Assembly (NCBI GenBank): GCA_963580285.1
Contig: OY757023.1
Location: forward strand, 91,103,108 to 91,167,107
Length of the DNA: 64,000 bases
Source of the DNA: Lucinisca nassula
Lineage: Eukaryota; Mollusca; Bivalvia; Lucinida; Lucinidae
Direction: 5' to 3'
Positions 21,730 to 32,547 of the stretch are shown one piece after another; the first letter of the stretch is position 1; every line of letters begins with the position of its first letter. The position numbers and the translations under genes were made by a program. The notes beneath the pieces were generated by a model. It worked only from the letters and a program-made list of their open reading frames with translations. It was not told where the DNA came from and did no database searches.

Positions 21730-22900
21730 TAAAACAAAGATCAGGAATCGATACAATTAACTTACTCCAACCATCAAAGACACCAAAGGGAAAGAAACAC
21801 AAACATTAAGCGACCAGACCATAATGGAAACCTAAACAAAGGAAGGCTATAAGGACAGTTACTTTCCCACAAAATGGCCATATGGCCATCCAAAATAAAA
21901 AGACACAAGTGATACACACAGTAACAAACAACAACATAAATAAACCGCCACAGAAGAACCGCCTTGGAGCGGTCAGTGGAAAGATTTCCACTGGGGGGGG
22001 GGGGCTTAAATCGATTTTACGTGGCCACAATCCTCGCCCTTACTTCCGTAGCGATTTAAACAAATAATTTGTTCACCCCGCATGAAGGCCTCCTAACTCA
22101 TCAGTGCAACATCTCCGTGAACACAAATAATCAAAGAACCACAGAGGTGCGACAACGGTGAGGAATCGACAGCAAGAAACCACTGAAATGCTGGAGCAAA
22201 AGAAAACCAACAGTTAGACTCCGATGGGCCCGACCAGAGACAGGGCATCAGGCACCAACCAACATTACCTTGAATTAGATCTCTCTAATTCTCAATAAGC
22301 CTTTACGTTGGAACCGTCATAGAATCTGAGGCCTGACCCACCGGCGTGCAATTAAAGAGGGAAGCAAAGTTGCCAACCGTGATTGGGTTAACTACCATGC
22401 ATGCAGTCTGTCGTATAACATCCATGTTGTACCCAATCTTTTTATATCGAAGAATGATTTTACGAAATTGGGTGCTGAAGTCATTGCGGATATATATTTT
22501 TCTGAATTTATATACTAAGTCACCATAAAATTCGGGTTCCGATAGACCTTGTTGCAGAAGAGATTTAAGTCCAATATTAAATTTTGAAATTAAATCAGAA
22601 TGGCGTCTATAAAATTTTGAAAAGGCTTTGCGTAGTTTGTGGTACCGATAACCCTGATTAAGAAGTTTAGCCGTTAATAATTTATTACGAGTGTTGAAGT
22701 CAGTTACATGACTACACACTCTAGCAAATCGAATTAATTGCGAAATATAAACGCCATAGGATGGCGCACGAGGAACATCACCATCCAAAAAAGGAAAATT
22801 TACAATTCAAAATCAAAGTCATCGCGTTTATCATAAATTTTGCACGAAACAAACCCATCTACAATAGATAGATGTAAATCCAAAATAAGTTCGTATTTTG
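21730..22900 (-). pseudogene. YIDD-type RT element, best-preserved C-terminus with 3' region
   Basis: A minus-strand open frame (22303-22788, 161 codons) carries GDVPRAPSYGVYISQLIRFA, NTRNKLLTAKLLNQGYRYH, KFYRRHSDLISKFNIGLKS, YGDLVYKFRKIY, RQTACMVVNPITVGNFASL and the end NCTPVGQASDSMTVPT. Upstream (to about 22900) the YDKRDDFDFE segment is present but frame-broken. Downstream (22300 to 21730) is the shared 3' region, with a G run. 5' truncated. Confidence 0.7.
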
Positions 22901-22959
22901 AGGGTAGAAAGAAATGCGTATGTTCACTAGTTTCACAGTTTTATAAAACCCTGTTTCTG

Positions 22960-23050
22960 AATTAAACATCATGAAAACCACGCCTATATAATTCTGACCC
23001 ACCTTGAACCAGACTTTTATATACTAAAAGTACTTTGTTTCTTCGGAACA
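22960..23050 (+). mobile_element. Left end of the ACACGCCTATA MITE
   Basis: CATCATGAAAACCACGCC, TATATAATTCTGACCCACC and TTTTATATACTAAAAG match the first 90 bp of the element at 23698-23974. The palindromic core is absent. At 23222-23275 a short piece resembles the right end of the MITE at 46164-46381. The remainder of 23050-23697 is unassigned. Confidence 0.55.
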
Positions 23051-23697
23051 ATATCTGAACCCGAAAACTTATAAATGGCTTGACAAAATGTGTCAATTGC
23101 GGCTTAGCAGAACTAGTCAGTTCCGGATTCATAGCACCTGAAACATCTTGAACTGTCATAGCTTGTTCAGACAATGGTATTTTCTTGAGAGGAGTCGATA
23201 TAAGTGTTGGGAAATAGCCACTAACGAGCTCGTTAAGCTAATGATGCTTTGAACAACTAGACCCTGTGTGTAAAAATCTTTTAAAAGAATTAAACATCAT
23301 GCTGTCTACATGACAGTTGCAAAATGAATATATTTAATATCATTAGCTCAGCTCCAGTTCAGGTTTTGCCATGGCCTGTCCGGCGTTTACTTTTCACATC
23401 TTCAACCTCACCTCGGATGCAATAGGCCGGATTGTACTTATACATGGTGGAAGGTACTGGGCCAACATGGAGATTCAGACTTACTAAAATGATTCTATTC
23501 TGATATTCAAGATGGCTACCTTATCAGCCTTAAAAAGTCCAATAAATATATAATGCGGAAACTGTTGTCCAGGTGATAGCGACATTATTTTCTTTTTATT
23601 GGCTCCTCATGAAACCTGTAGATAATTTGGACTTTTGGGCAGATTGGACTGTTCACATGAGAGCTACTTGCCCTCAAATAGCCAATAGACATATAAC

Positions 23698-23974
23698 ATC
23701 ACGAAAACACGCCTATATAATGTTGACCCCCTTGATTCCACTTTTATATAGTAACACTGGGGTTTACAGGGGTACACCTTATTTTTCGTATTTCTGCTCT
23801 AAGATATAGATTGTGGGTACTCGTTAGAACCGCCTCGATGAGGCGGTTCTAACGAGTGCCCACAATCTATATTTGGAGCAGAAATAAGAAAAATATCGCA
23901 ATTTTTAATCATAAATTTTTCATTTTTTCGGCGATAAAGGTGGCAATGTATTTGTATAGGCGTGTTTGCGTAAT
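23698..23974. mobile_element. Complete palindromic MITE (ACACGCCTATA ends, GTTCTAACGAG core)
   Basis: 277 bp. The outer inverted ends are ATCACGAAAACACGCCTATA on the left and the complement of ATTACGCAAACACGCCTATA on the right. A near-perfect 80-bp central palindrome is built on GTACTCGTTAGAACCGCC. It has no coding capacity. The same structure is at 24608-24885 and, as a second subfamily, at 25603-25882. Confidence 0.85.
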
Positions 23975-24269
23975 GAAGGGGCAAATGTTGCCAAGTATCA
24001 GCAATTTCAATTTTGATGGGATCCTAATCAAAATTGAAGTTGATGGGAACAGCTATAAAATCTTACTCCGATGGGCAATTTAAGGTAAGACTTTCGTAAA
24101 ATTTAATTTCTTATCTCGTCAGAGTTTGTCGAAGCTGAACTACATGTATTTTGAATTACAGTTGTATACTGAATAAAATCTAAAGGAATCTTCTAATTTC
24201 CGACTTCTGGTAACATGTTTGCATTCGTTGTTTACATACCAGATATACCCGATGGAGGGTACAGTGAGT

Positions 24270-25430
24270 CCGGATACTGGCTAGCTCAGACTTAAAACTG
24301 ACCGACAAGTCTTTGACTGACCTGCGAGAGTGGTCAGCGGAAAGGAAGGAATCTTGTGGTCTCTAACCATCCATATTCGCACGTTTATTCAACTATATTT
24401 TATATGTGAATTGCCGGTCGCTTTTCTTTTATGGGCTATATCATGATCAGCCTTGCCGATCGGGGCAACCCTAGCTTTAACACGAATAACAGGGGATGGG
24501 GCATTTGCAAATAGGAAGTCCAGAGTTTTATCCTCCCGGGTGGGTATATTTAGTACTTGGGAGAGGCAATATTCTTATCATACCCAAATATCCAAAAGCT
24601 GTTGCTCATCACGAAAACACGCCTATATTATTTTGACCCCCTTGAATCCCACTTTTATATAGTAACACTGGGGTTTCCGGGAGTATACCTTATTTTTCTA
24701 ATTTCTGCTCTAAAATAAAGATTACGGGTACTCGTTAGAACCGCCTCGATGAGGCGGTTCTAACGAGTGCCCACAATCTATATTTTGAGCAGAAATAAGA
24801 AAAATATCACAATTTGTCATCATAAAATTTTCATATTTTCGGCGATAAAGGTGGCAATGTATTTGTATAGGCGTGTTTGCATAATGTGTGTTTGCCTTTT
24901 CGGCACCCCATGGGGTACCTTCATGTTTCCCCATTCAATATCTCCACAATTTAAGTCACCTCCTATTAAAATGTGTGCATTTCTATTTGACATTATCCTG
25001 AAGGTCAGGTGGTTTTCTTCGGGTACTCCGATTTTTGCCCCAGATTAATTTCAGGCCATCCGGTAAGACAAAGTTGAAGATGCCCACGGTGTTGTCCTCG
25101 TGGCATTCAAAAGAGACCTGCTCTGCGCGGAAACTCGGTAGTTGGACACCGACTGTGAACTGGTTTGGTGTTAGTTGAACATAATTGGATGTGGGACTTT
25201 GTACCTTGAATCTTTTATACTGCCACAAGATCTGACTGGCCCAGAATTCTTAACTGACTGACAATTCGTTGTCAGAACTCTGAGGGGCTGGTTAAGGACC
25301 GCTGTTTTTGGTACGATGTTTAGCTGCGCAATGGGAGAAGAAGATGCAATGGGTGGGCCAATATTGTCTGGTATTGGACTATCAGACTCTGAAAGCATAT
25401 GGCAGGGTTGATAGTGCATCAAATCTGTTG
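24270..25430 (-). pseudogene. CR1/L2-like LINE endonuclease domain, cut by a MITE
   Basis: On the minus strand: PLRVLTTNCQSVKN (N-terminal motif of apurinic-type LINE endonucleases), a YVQLTPNQF-like linker, RNAHILIGGDLNCGDIEW (catalytic GD-N motif), PHGVPKRQTH, then after the MITE QQLLDIW, LSQVLNIPTREDKTLDFLF and PIGKADHDIA (the catalytic S/ADHD-I type motif). Frame changes and stops occur near 25050 and 24590. The stretch after QSVKN is shortened. Confidence 0.8.
24608..24885. mobile_element. Palindromic MITE inserted into the LINE endonuclease
   Basis: 278 bp with the same ends and core as 23698-23974. The LINE reading frame stops at KRQTH on one side and resumes at QQLLDI on the other with almost no bases lost, so these boundaries are trustworthy. 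Confidence 0.85.
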
Positions 25431-25602
25431 TAAGTGTCTAAAGCTGCTGAAGTATGAAACAGAGATGTGGAAAAGTTATGCATTCCACAGTTAATGCATT
25501 CAAATGCCATACTTGTGCTCATTGGCCTAGAATAGATGCTGTATATAGCTGATTACGTGCCTTGACAGTCTGTATGATACCAAACATTACAAGTACCACA
25601 TC

Positions 25603-25882
25603 ACGTGAACACGTCCGTGAAATGAAGACCCCCCCCCACCTAAACCCAATTTATATAGAGAAAACAGGGGTTTACGGGGTATACATTATTTTTTTTTTAT
25701 TTCTGCTCCAAGACATAGGTTGTGGGTATTCGTTAGAACCGCCTCATTGAGGCGGTTCTAACGAGCACCACAACATATGTTTTGAGCATTTATAAGAAAA
25801 ATATTATAGATTTTCATCAGAAAAGTAGCCATTTTGGAGATATGAAAAAAGCACGATGTCGCACGGGTGAGTTATCATAATG
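25603..25882. mobile_element. Palindromic MITE, second subfamily
   Basis: Ends of the type AACACGTCCGTGAAATGAA on the left and a GCACGGGTGAGTTATCATAA right end. The core palindrome GTTAGAACCGCCTCA faces its complement. The interior GTAGCCATTTTGGAGATATG is shared with 43540-43805. Confidence 0.75.
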
Positions 25883-26124
25883 ACAACCGATTTCTCGGTC
25901 CTCTTATCCAACACTTTCACAGAGCCCACATGGGAAATGTGTACTGTTATTCCGGGGTGGATATTTTTTTCAACATTTCCTCTCATCACAGTGACTAAAT
26001 ACAATAAAAACAAGTTTATTTGAGACAGGGGATTCCTTAAACCTGAAAGTTTTCTTTAAAATTGATACCGTGCACAAATGGGGTACATGTTGTACCACTG
26101 AAGTCCGTATAAACTGGGAAAATA

Positions 26125-26250
26125 GACGCCAAGTTCTGCAACGGAAGGTCGGTGGTCTTTCTGCGGGTGCTCCGGTTGTCATCCACTTCTATTTAGCGAT
26201 CAGCTCGAAATAACAATGAAATGGCCTGAAAACCAAAACCAAACAAAAAA
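26125..26250 (+). repeat. SINE family E, 3' part
   Basis: AGTTCTGCAACGGAAGGTC, then TGCGGGTGCTCCGG, TTTAGCGATCAGCTCGA and an A-rich tail (to about 26280), matching 41035-41150. From there to 26480 no feature is recognised. Confidence 0.65.
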
Positions 26251-26479
26251 AGAAGAAAAGAAAAAGAAAAAAAAAAGAAAATAAACTGCAAAACGTCAAC
26301 TGGAATTTTCTCTAGGTCATGTCGTCTTCTGTTAAACAGTAAAGTCACTCGTGTTGCAAACAGCATGCAACACACACGTATATAGGCTTGTCTCTAGCAA
26401 ATATACGGAAATGCGCATCAGACTCAAGAACTGTCACTGGTGATAAGTCAAATGACAATGATTCAACAGGAATTGGGGA

Positions 26480-26675
26480 GCGCTAAAGATACAAGCATAC
26501 ACGCTCTCCACTCGGCTCTCTTGGATGAACATCAACTTTTGTCTGACAGACACGATGTTTAGGAAAAAGCACAGATATGAAACTCAGCTAACAACGGTAA
26601 TAAATCTTGGCAAAGGAGGACAGTAGATACAACTATCCTGGATTTTGAAAAGGCTTTTGACACGCCTCCTCAAAA
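26480..26675 (+). pseudogene. RT palm fragment of a CR1-like LINE
   Basis: The plus strand reads LLDEHQLLSDRHD, then YETQLTTVI-like residues and TTILDFEKAFDTPP, which is RT motif A with the first catalytic Asp (D-F-x-KAFD). One stop and a frame change are present. It directly abuts the 3' end of the opposite-strand LINE at 26676. Confidence 0.7.
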
Positions 26676-28440
26676 CTAGTCCATAGACCTCACAAGTGTG
26701 GTGAATCTAGAGATGGAGTCATCTGCACCTTCTGCAGACATCAAGAGAGAAGTGGGAAGCTCGTTGCAATCTGAGATTGTCCTAGGGATGAAGCTAAATT
26801 TGTAGATGTCATTCCTAGTGCCAATGTTTGGAGGGCTAATGATTTTTTTCCCGAAGTGTTGTCTTTGAAGGGGGAACAAGGTCACCCATGGGTATACTGG
26901 TTCTACCCTTTAGACCTTTATACAAAAGTATCAGCCTACTTGGTTTTCTCCGCTCTTTAAGAGACTCCCACTTTAACTGTTCCAGAATGCCAGTCATACT
27001 CCCAGTTTTAAACGAGTAATTCCCAGTTACAAAACGGGCCGCGCGTTTTTTGGACTTTCTCCAGTTCCTCCTGGAGGGTAACAGTAGGTGGATCCCAAGA
27101 CGTACTTGCATATTCCAGGACTGGACGAACCAGTCCCTTGTATGCCATTTCTTTTACGTCTTGTGGGCATGCCGACAGATTCCGTCTCAAGAAGCCAAGG
27201 GTCATATTTGCCTTAGTACAAACATTACTAATGTGAGTGTTCCATCTTAAATCATTCGTTATTGTCACACCCAGATATTTAATGCTTTCTACATTTTCAA
27301 GGAGCGTTCTTTCCAGTTCATGGATAGCATTAATCTTTTTGATCCGCTTTCTTGTAAGTTGCATCATGTTACATTTATTGGGTTAGAACCGCATTCCCCA
27401 CTTCCTAGCCCAGCTACCCAATTTGTCGATATCATACAGAAGTTTCACTGTATCCTCCGAAGTTTTTATTTCTCGGCAGCAAACATAGTTATCAGCGAAG
27501 CCTTATTTCTGAATCAATTTCCTGTGAGATGTCATTTATGTAAAGGGAGAAAAGAAGTGGACCAAGAACCGTCCCCTGTGGGACCCCAGACAGGATAGGG
27601 GCCCAATCAGATTCACTATCATTAACAACCACCCGTTGCTCTCTATGACATAGAAAAGCGTCAATCCATTTTAAAGTTTTACCACCAATGCCATATCAAT
27701 TAAGTTTGCTTTTCAGAAGCTCATGAAAATGTGTATCAAAAGCTTTCTCAAAATCCAAGGTGAATGTGTCAATTTGTCCAATATTATCCAAGATTTTAGC
27801 TCAATCCTCTATCCTTGTCACCAGTTGTGTTTCACAGCTATGGTTCTTTCTTTCATGCTGTCTAACAGATAATAGTTTATGTTGGTCAAGATGGGCCATT
27901 ACATTTGAACAAACAATGTGCTCCAAAAGTTTGCAAGGTACAAACGTGAGCGATACAGGGCGATAATTTCCAGTACAAGTTCGATCCCCTTTCTTGTACA
28001 ATGACCATATATTTGCTAAATTTCACCCGAATCAAGTGACTGTTGAAAAAGGTGCGAGAAAACCGGACCTAATTCATCTGCAAGTTCCTTTAGGACTCTT
28101 GGGTGCAATTCATCAGGTCCTAATGCTTTAGAAGGGTCCATACCTTTCAGAAGTCTGATTACACCTTCTTTAGCTACAACAATGTTCTCCATGAACGGGG
28201 CCGTCCTTTCAAGTAAGGGAACGGGGTTGTGCTCTTTGGTGTTGAACACATCCGTGAACTGACCGTTTATTTCCTCTGCTTGCTCTCCCCCAGTTTCAGT
28301 GATGCCTGTTCCATTTTTTTTCAATGGGGGGATACCTTGGGTGTGGGGGGATACCTTGGTTGTCCTTCTTTTGACCATTTATGTACCGATAAATATCTCG
28401 AGGATTGTCCTTTGTGATCATTGATTCCATTCTTGAATTT
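26676..28440 (-). pseudogene. CR1/L2-like LINE reverse transcriptase
   Basis: Minus-strand RT of a non-LTR retrotransposon. In order from 28440 downward: FSKFKNGINDHKGQ, EEINGQFTDVFNTKE, LLKGMDPSKALGPDELHP, KGDRTCTGNYRPVSLT, a motif A region (KAFDTHFHELL-type), LSGVPQGTVLGPLLFSLYIN, the motif C region reading FAD-NYV where the family has FADD, IKYLGVTITNDLRWNTHI, RRNLSACPQDVKEMAYKGLV, YASTSWDP, and a C-terminal ISRFTTLVRSMD end. There are several frame changes, and a 14-bp duplication near 28325-28360 shifts the frame. One catalytic Asp codon is missing, so it is inactive. The rest of the same element lies at 28851-29014 and 31418-32290. Confidence 0.9.
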
Positions 28441-28850
28441 TGAAAATATTTGAGGGTCACTGATGAGGCCTAATTGGCCGAAACTAGCTAGTCTGGCCCA
28501 GAAAAAAATGTACACTTTATATTTTCTACTTCTCTGGTGTATTTCTTGCTTCCAAAGGATAACCCTTGTGTAGAACATATTTAACGTCACTACAGCTGGT
28601 GTCTGAGAATGTGTGGCGGCCGTAAAACGTCTCCCTGCCCTACATCATAGTGTAGTTTATATTTTCTTGTCCTTTGTGATCATTGATTCAATTCTGGAAT
28701 TTTGAAAATATTTGAGAGTCATTGATGAGGCCTAATTGGCCGAAACTAGCTAGTCTGGCCCAGAAAAAAATCCACACTTTATATTTTCTACTTCTCTTCT
28801 GTATTTCTTGCTTCCAAAGGATAACCCTTGTATAAAACATATTAATATCA
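28409..28850. repeat. Tandem duplication of a ~245-bp unit inside the LINE
   Basis: Unit 1 starts near 28409 and unit 2 near 28660. Both carry TCCTTTGTGATCATTGATTC, GATGAGGCCTAATTGGCC, GAAACTAGCTAGTCTGGCCC and GCTTCCAAAGGATAACCC. The first ~40 bp of each unit is LINE sequence, so the duplication joined LINE and repeat DNA. The motif recurs at about 41698. Confidence 0.75.
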
Positions 28851-29014
28851 CCAACCGAGTTATGCACATACGAGTCTTAATATCAGCCTTCATTTCCGTC
28901 TCAGATCCTGGAACTTTGACCAAATTTTCTTACTGCATATCTTTTTAGCCTTTGCGCGAGTCTTAGTTTTTCTGCGAATTTTTCGCCTGATCTCAGATGT
29001 GATCCAAGGGACAG
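28851..29014 (-). pseudogene. Linker segment of the minus-strand CR1/L2-like LINE
   Basis: The minus strand reads PWITSEIRRKIRRKTKTRAK, then WSKFQDLRRKMKADI: the basic linker between endonuclease and RT in CR1-like elements. It continues in frame from the endonuclease part at 31418 once the inserted LINE is set aside. Confidence 0.85.
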
Positions 29015-31417
29015 AAGATTTCAATTATACTTATACTTATATACTTATTCTAGGTGATTTTAATTTTAATATGGCGTTAAACAGGGACAATAAGATTACC
29101 GAACTAATGTACGAGTTCAACTTAAGCCAGCTTATCACAGATCCGACGCACTTTACCGAACACTCATCATCAACGATTGACCTGATTCTTGTCCGTAATA
29201 CAGCAAACATTCTGCAGAGTCGTGTAACCGATCCTTTTATACCTGATCAAATACGATATCACTGCCCAATCGTTGTTTTCTTAAAATTTATACGCCCGTC
29301 GACTAAAAGTTTTAAGAGAAAAATATTGAATTACCAGTTAGCTGACTACGATAAATACCGTAGATTATTACTGGAATCTAACCTTATAGAACATCTCCAA
29401 ACAGATAATGATGTAGATTCCAACGTCAATTTCGTCTCTGCAGCAATTAACAACATCCGCTTCTGGTATGATTATAAAAAAGTTCGAAACGCCGCAGTAA
29501 ATGAAATAAGAAAATCTAAAAATGAATATTATGATAAACTAGACCGATTACTTTCTTCTGATGGCTGTGATCCCAAAGTATTTTGGAAAACTTCTAAACA
29601 AATTCTAAACTTACAAAAAACAACAACCAAAATACCTACTCTGTGCATGAATCAGGAATATGCAGAAAGTGATCTTCAAAAAGCAAACATGTTAAATAAT
29701 TTTTTTCACATCACAGACAACTCTTAACGACGCAAACAAACCTTTACCGAACTTAGACCCAGTACCTTACTGTTTGGAATCTATAAACATTTCAGAGGAG
29801 GATGTGAAAGACTGTCTTCAAAATTTGAAAATAAACAAGGCAAGCGGTCCAGACTTGATCAGTCCACGCTTACTGAAAGAAGGCGCTATCGTTCTTGCCG
29901 GTCCGTTTTCCATTATTTTCAATCGTTCTCTCCAACAGAGTTATTTCCCATCCGACTAGAAACATGCAAACATCTCGCCAATCCATAAAAAAGACGAAAA
30001 ATCTATACCTAGTAATTACCGACCTATATCTCTCCTCAGCTCACCAGGCAAAGTAATGGAACGCTGTGTACATAAACATCTGTATAACTACGTCATTTCA
30101 CATCGACTCTTAACCCCTCTTCAATCGGGCTTTGTCCAAGGCGACTCAACAACATATCAGTTGTTACATACATACCACACTTTTTGTGAGGCCGTTGATA
30201 ATGGCAAAGAAGTTGGCGCCGTATTTTGTGATATTAGTAAGGCTTTCGACAGAGTCTGGCACAAAGGTCTTCTGCACAAAATATCAGGAATAGGTTGTTC
30301 AGACGATGTTCTCAAGTGGTTCGCGAGTTACCTCTCTGGACGTCGACAGCGCGTTGTACTTAATGGTCAAGCTTCTGATTGGACTTTAGTCCTGGCAGGT
30401 GTTCCTCAAGGATCCATTCTTGGACCTCTGCTATTTATTTTATATATAAATGACATCGTCAAACATATAGGCTGTTCTATACGCTTGTTTGCAGACGATA
30501 CAAGTCTCTACATTACTGTAGAGTGTCCAAATGCAGCGGCTCGGCTATTAAATACCGATCTACAAACCATCTCCCACTGGGCAGACGACTGGCTAGTTAA
30601 CTTTAACGCCAATAAAACTATCTCTATGATTATCTCAAGGAAAACACAGTCACCCCCTCATCCTCCCCTTTTTATGAATGGAACAGTGCTCCAAGAGACA
30701 AACTGTCACAAACACCTAGGACTTACTTTTTCTAGTTCCTGTAACTGGTCAGATCATGTAAAAATCATTTCTGAAAAGGCCTGGTCGAGACTAAACCTAC
30801 TCCGAGCTCTAATATTCAGAATAAGTAGAAAATCACTGAGAAAAATGTACATGGCATATGTCCTGCCCCTGCTAGAATGTTGTGACTCGGTGTGGGACAA
30901 CTGTCCTACGGAGACAAAAAAAACAGCTTGATCGAGTGGGATTATTGGGCGAAGGGGTGCAGGGAATCAGCCATAGTATTTTCATTTGTCGTTAGAATGT
31001 TTCACAGCTGTAGAATCTGAGCTCTAGAACTCTAGAATATGCTTGTGTTTTATTACCGTTTCAAGATCTTAGCTATTTCTCTTCTGTATTTATAACTGAG
31101 CTACCACTTAATTCGCTAATCAGTTCTAGATATTGTATTCTCATCAAACGTATAAAATGAGATGTTCTTGATCTTTCTTTCTTTCTTTCTTTCTTTATTT
31201 ATTTGTTTTTTATTTATTTATTTTTATATTCATATCACATGGTTACGCTGCATTCCATTCATAGAAGATGTAACTTATTGTCTTTGACTTCCAGGAGATG
31301 ACTTAAAATAAGCACTTGTGCTTACTGTCAAATCCTGTGACATATATGTCTAATATTGTGTATTGTATATGTTTACTGTAAAGTCAAATAAATACAGTTT
31401 AAACCAAGATTTCAATT
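29015..31417 (+). mobile_element. Jockey-superfamily-like LINE inserted with a 12-bp target duplication
   Basis: Both ends carry the direct repeat AAGATTTCAATT (29015-29026 and 31406-31417). Between them is a 5'-truncated plus-strand LINE of about 2.38 kb, ending in AAATAAATACAG-rich sequence. It sits inside the minus-strand LINE, splitting its endonuclease from its RT. Because the target duplication is exact, the insertion is comparatively recent. Confidence 0.9.
29030..30931 (+). pseudogene. Endonuclease end plus reverse transcriptase of the inserted LINE
   Basis: The first frame (to 29727) holds the C-terminal endonuclease with LILGDFNFNMAL (catalytic D-N), PTHFTEHSSSTIDLILV and a degraded S/DH motif (QIRYHCPIV), then a linker. 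One frameshift near 29705 and one in-frame TAG at 29957-29959 precede the RT: INKASGPDLISPRLLK, SIPSNYRPISLLS, SGFVQGDSTTYQL, FCDISKAFDRVWHKGLL (motif A), GVPQGSILGPLLFILYIND (motif B), IRLFADDTSLYI (motif C, both catalytic Asp present), HLGLTFSSSCNWSDHV, YVLPLLECCDSVWD. It is lost after 30931 through a shift in an A run. The RT core itself is intact. Confidence 0.9.
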
Positions 31418-32290
31418 TGCTCAATTTTGAGGGGATATGTTTATCTGCTGCATGCAATATAAAAGAAGTAATAAGATTGAAATTTTCTTGCACCGACCGA
31501 GAACTAGAATGACCGTTAAAATATATTTCTTTTGCAATGTTTTGTGCGTCCTTCCTCATAGATTCAAAATCATCTTTCTGATGCAAATACACCTTCCTCC
31601 TAGGTTTCTTTTGGTTGGGGGGGGGGGGGGGGGGCGCAGGAAGATCATATTGCTGCTATCACGTCATGGTCACTTAATTTGTCCGGTGAGTGGACATCTT
31701 GAAACTGGCCAGGCAGAGTTGAAAGAATGAGATTCAAAGTGTTTTCCTCCCGAGTTGCAAAGTGCACTAATTTTTCAAGGTATGATGGCTGATGATGTCA
31801 ATCAATATTGGTCCTTCTGACTGACTTAACATAGAACCATTTTTGTTAAGTCTGTCCGGCTAAGATATGTCTCTAAAGTTGAAATCACCCAAGACGTGAA
31901 CCGAAGGGAGTTTCTTACCCTTATGCTGTGCCCTGACACGGTCTACTTGTTCTTGAAAAAGTTGATAGTCTTCAGTAGAGCTGCCAGATTGACGATACTA
32001 AGATGCAATATTTAAAATGAGAATATTTGTTTGCCATCAATTTTATCCAAACTTGTTCCGAATCGTTTTCGAAGTCTGTTAAGGGAACATGGGGGGTGTC
32101 CTCATGAACCAGTAGAATCACCCCACCTCCATGGGTGTTTCTGTCTTTCCTGTAGACATTATAAGGACAAGTTTCAGGGAAAAGTTCTGAAGTTGCAATA
32201 GTATTGTCAATTTTCTCTTGTCTCCTGGGTGGCCACTACATTGTCACGAATAATATTTATATTAATGCTCACAAGTTTTAGACCATTTTT
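31418..32290 (-). pseudogene. Endonuclease domain of the minus-strand CR1/L2-like LINE
   Basis: From 32290 downward: KLVSININIIRDNV-like start, ETRENIDNTIATSELFPE, NVYRKDRNTHGGGVILLVHE (conserved G-G-G-V motif), then a decayed centre, a SDHD-I type motif (about 31665), and the basic KVYLHQKDDFESMRKDAQN to KHIPSKLSKLKS end, where the other LINE is inserted. A G run (31617-31634) and several shifts interrupt it. The 5' end is missing. Confidence 0.85.
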
Positions 32291-32547
32291 GGAGTCTGAT
32301 TGATTGTGTTCGAAACCAAGTCGCTGTTTCTCTTTCTACCAGAGAGGGGTTCAAAGCTATTTTGGTTTTCCAGGTTCACGTTTTCAACAAAGAAAGAGTC
32401 TGAAAAGTTGAAGAATTCACACTTTGGGAATATTCATGTGCAGTTTGAATTTTCTAAAGCTTCATATTGTGTCTCAGTAATGTAGGAACATTCATTACAT
32501 GGATCCATAGTGGAGCGTAATAGATCAGTGTTTAGTGCACTTGCCTA

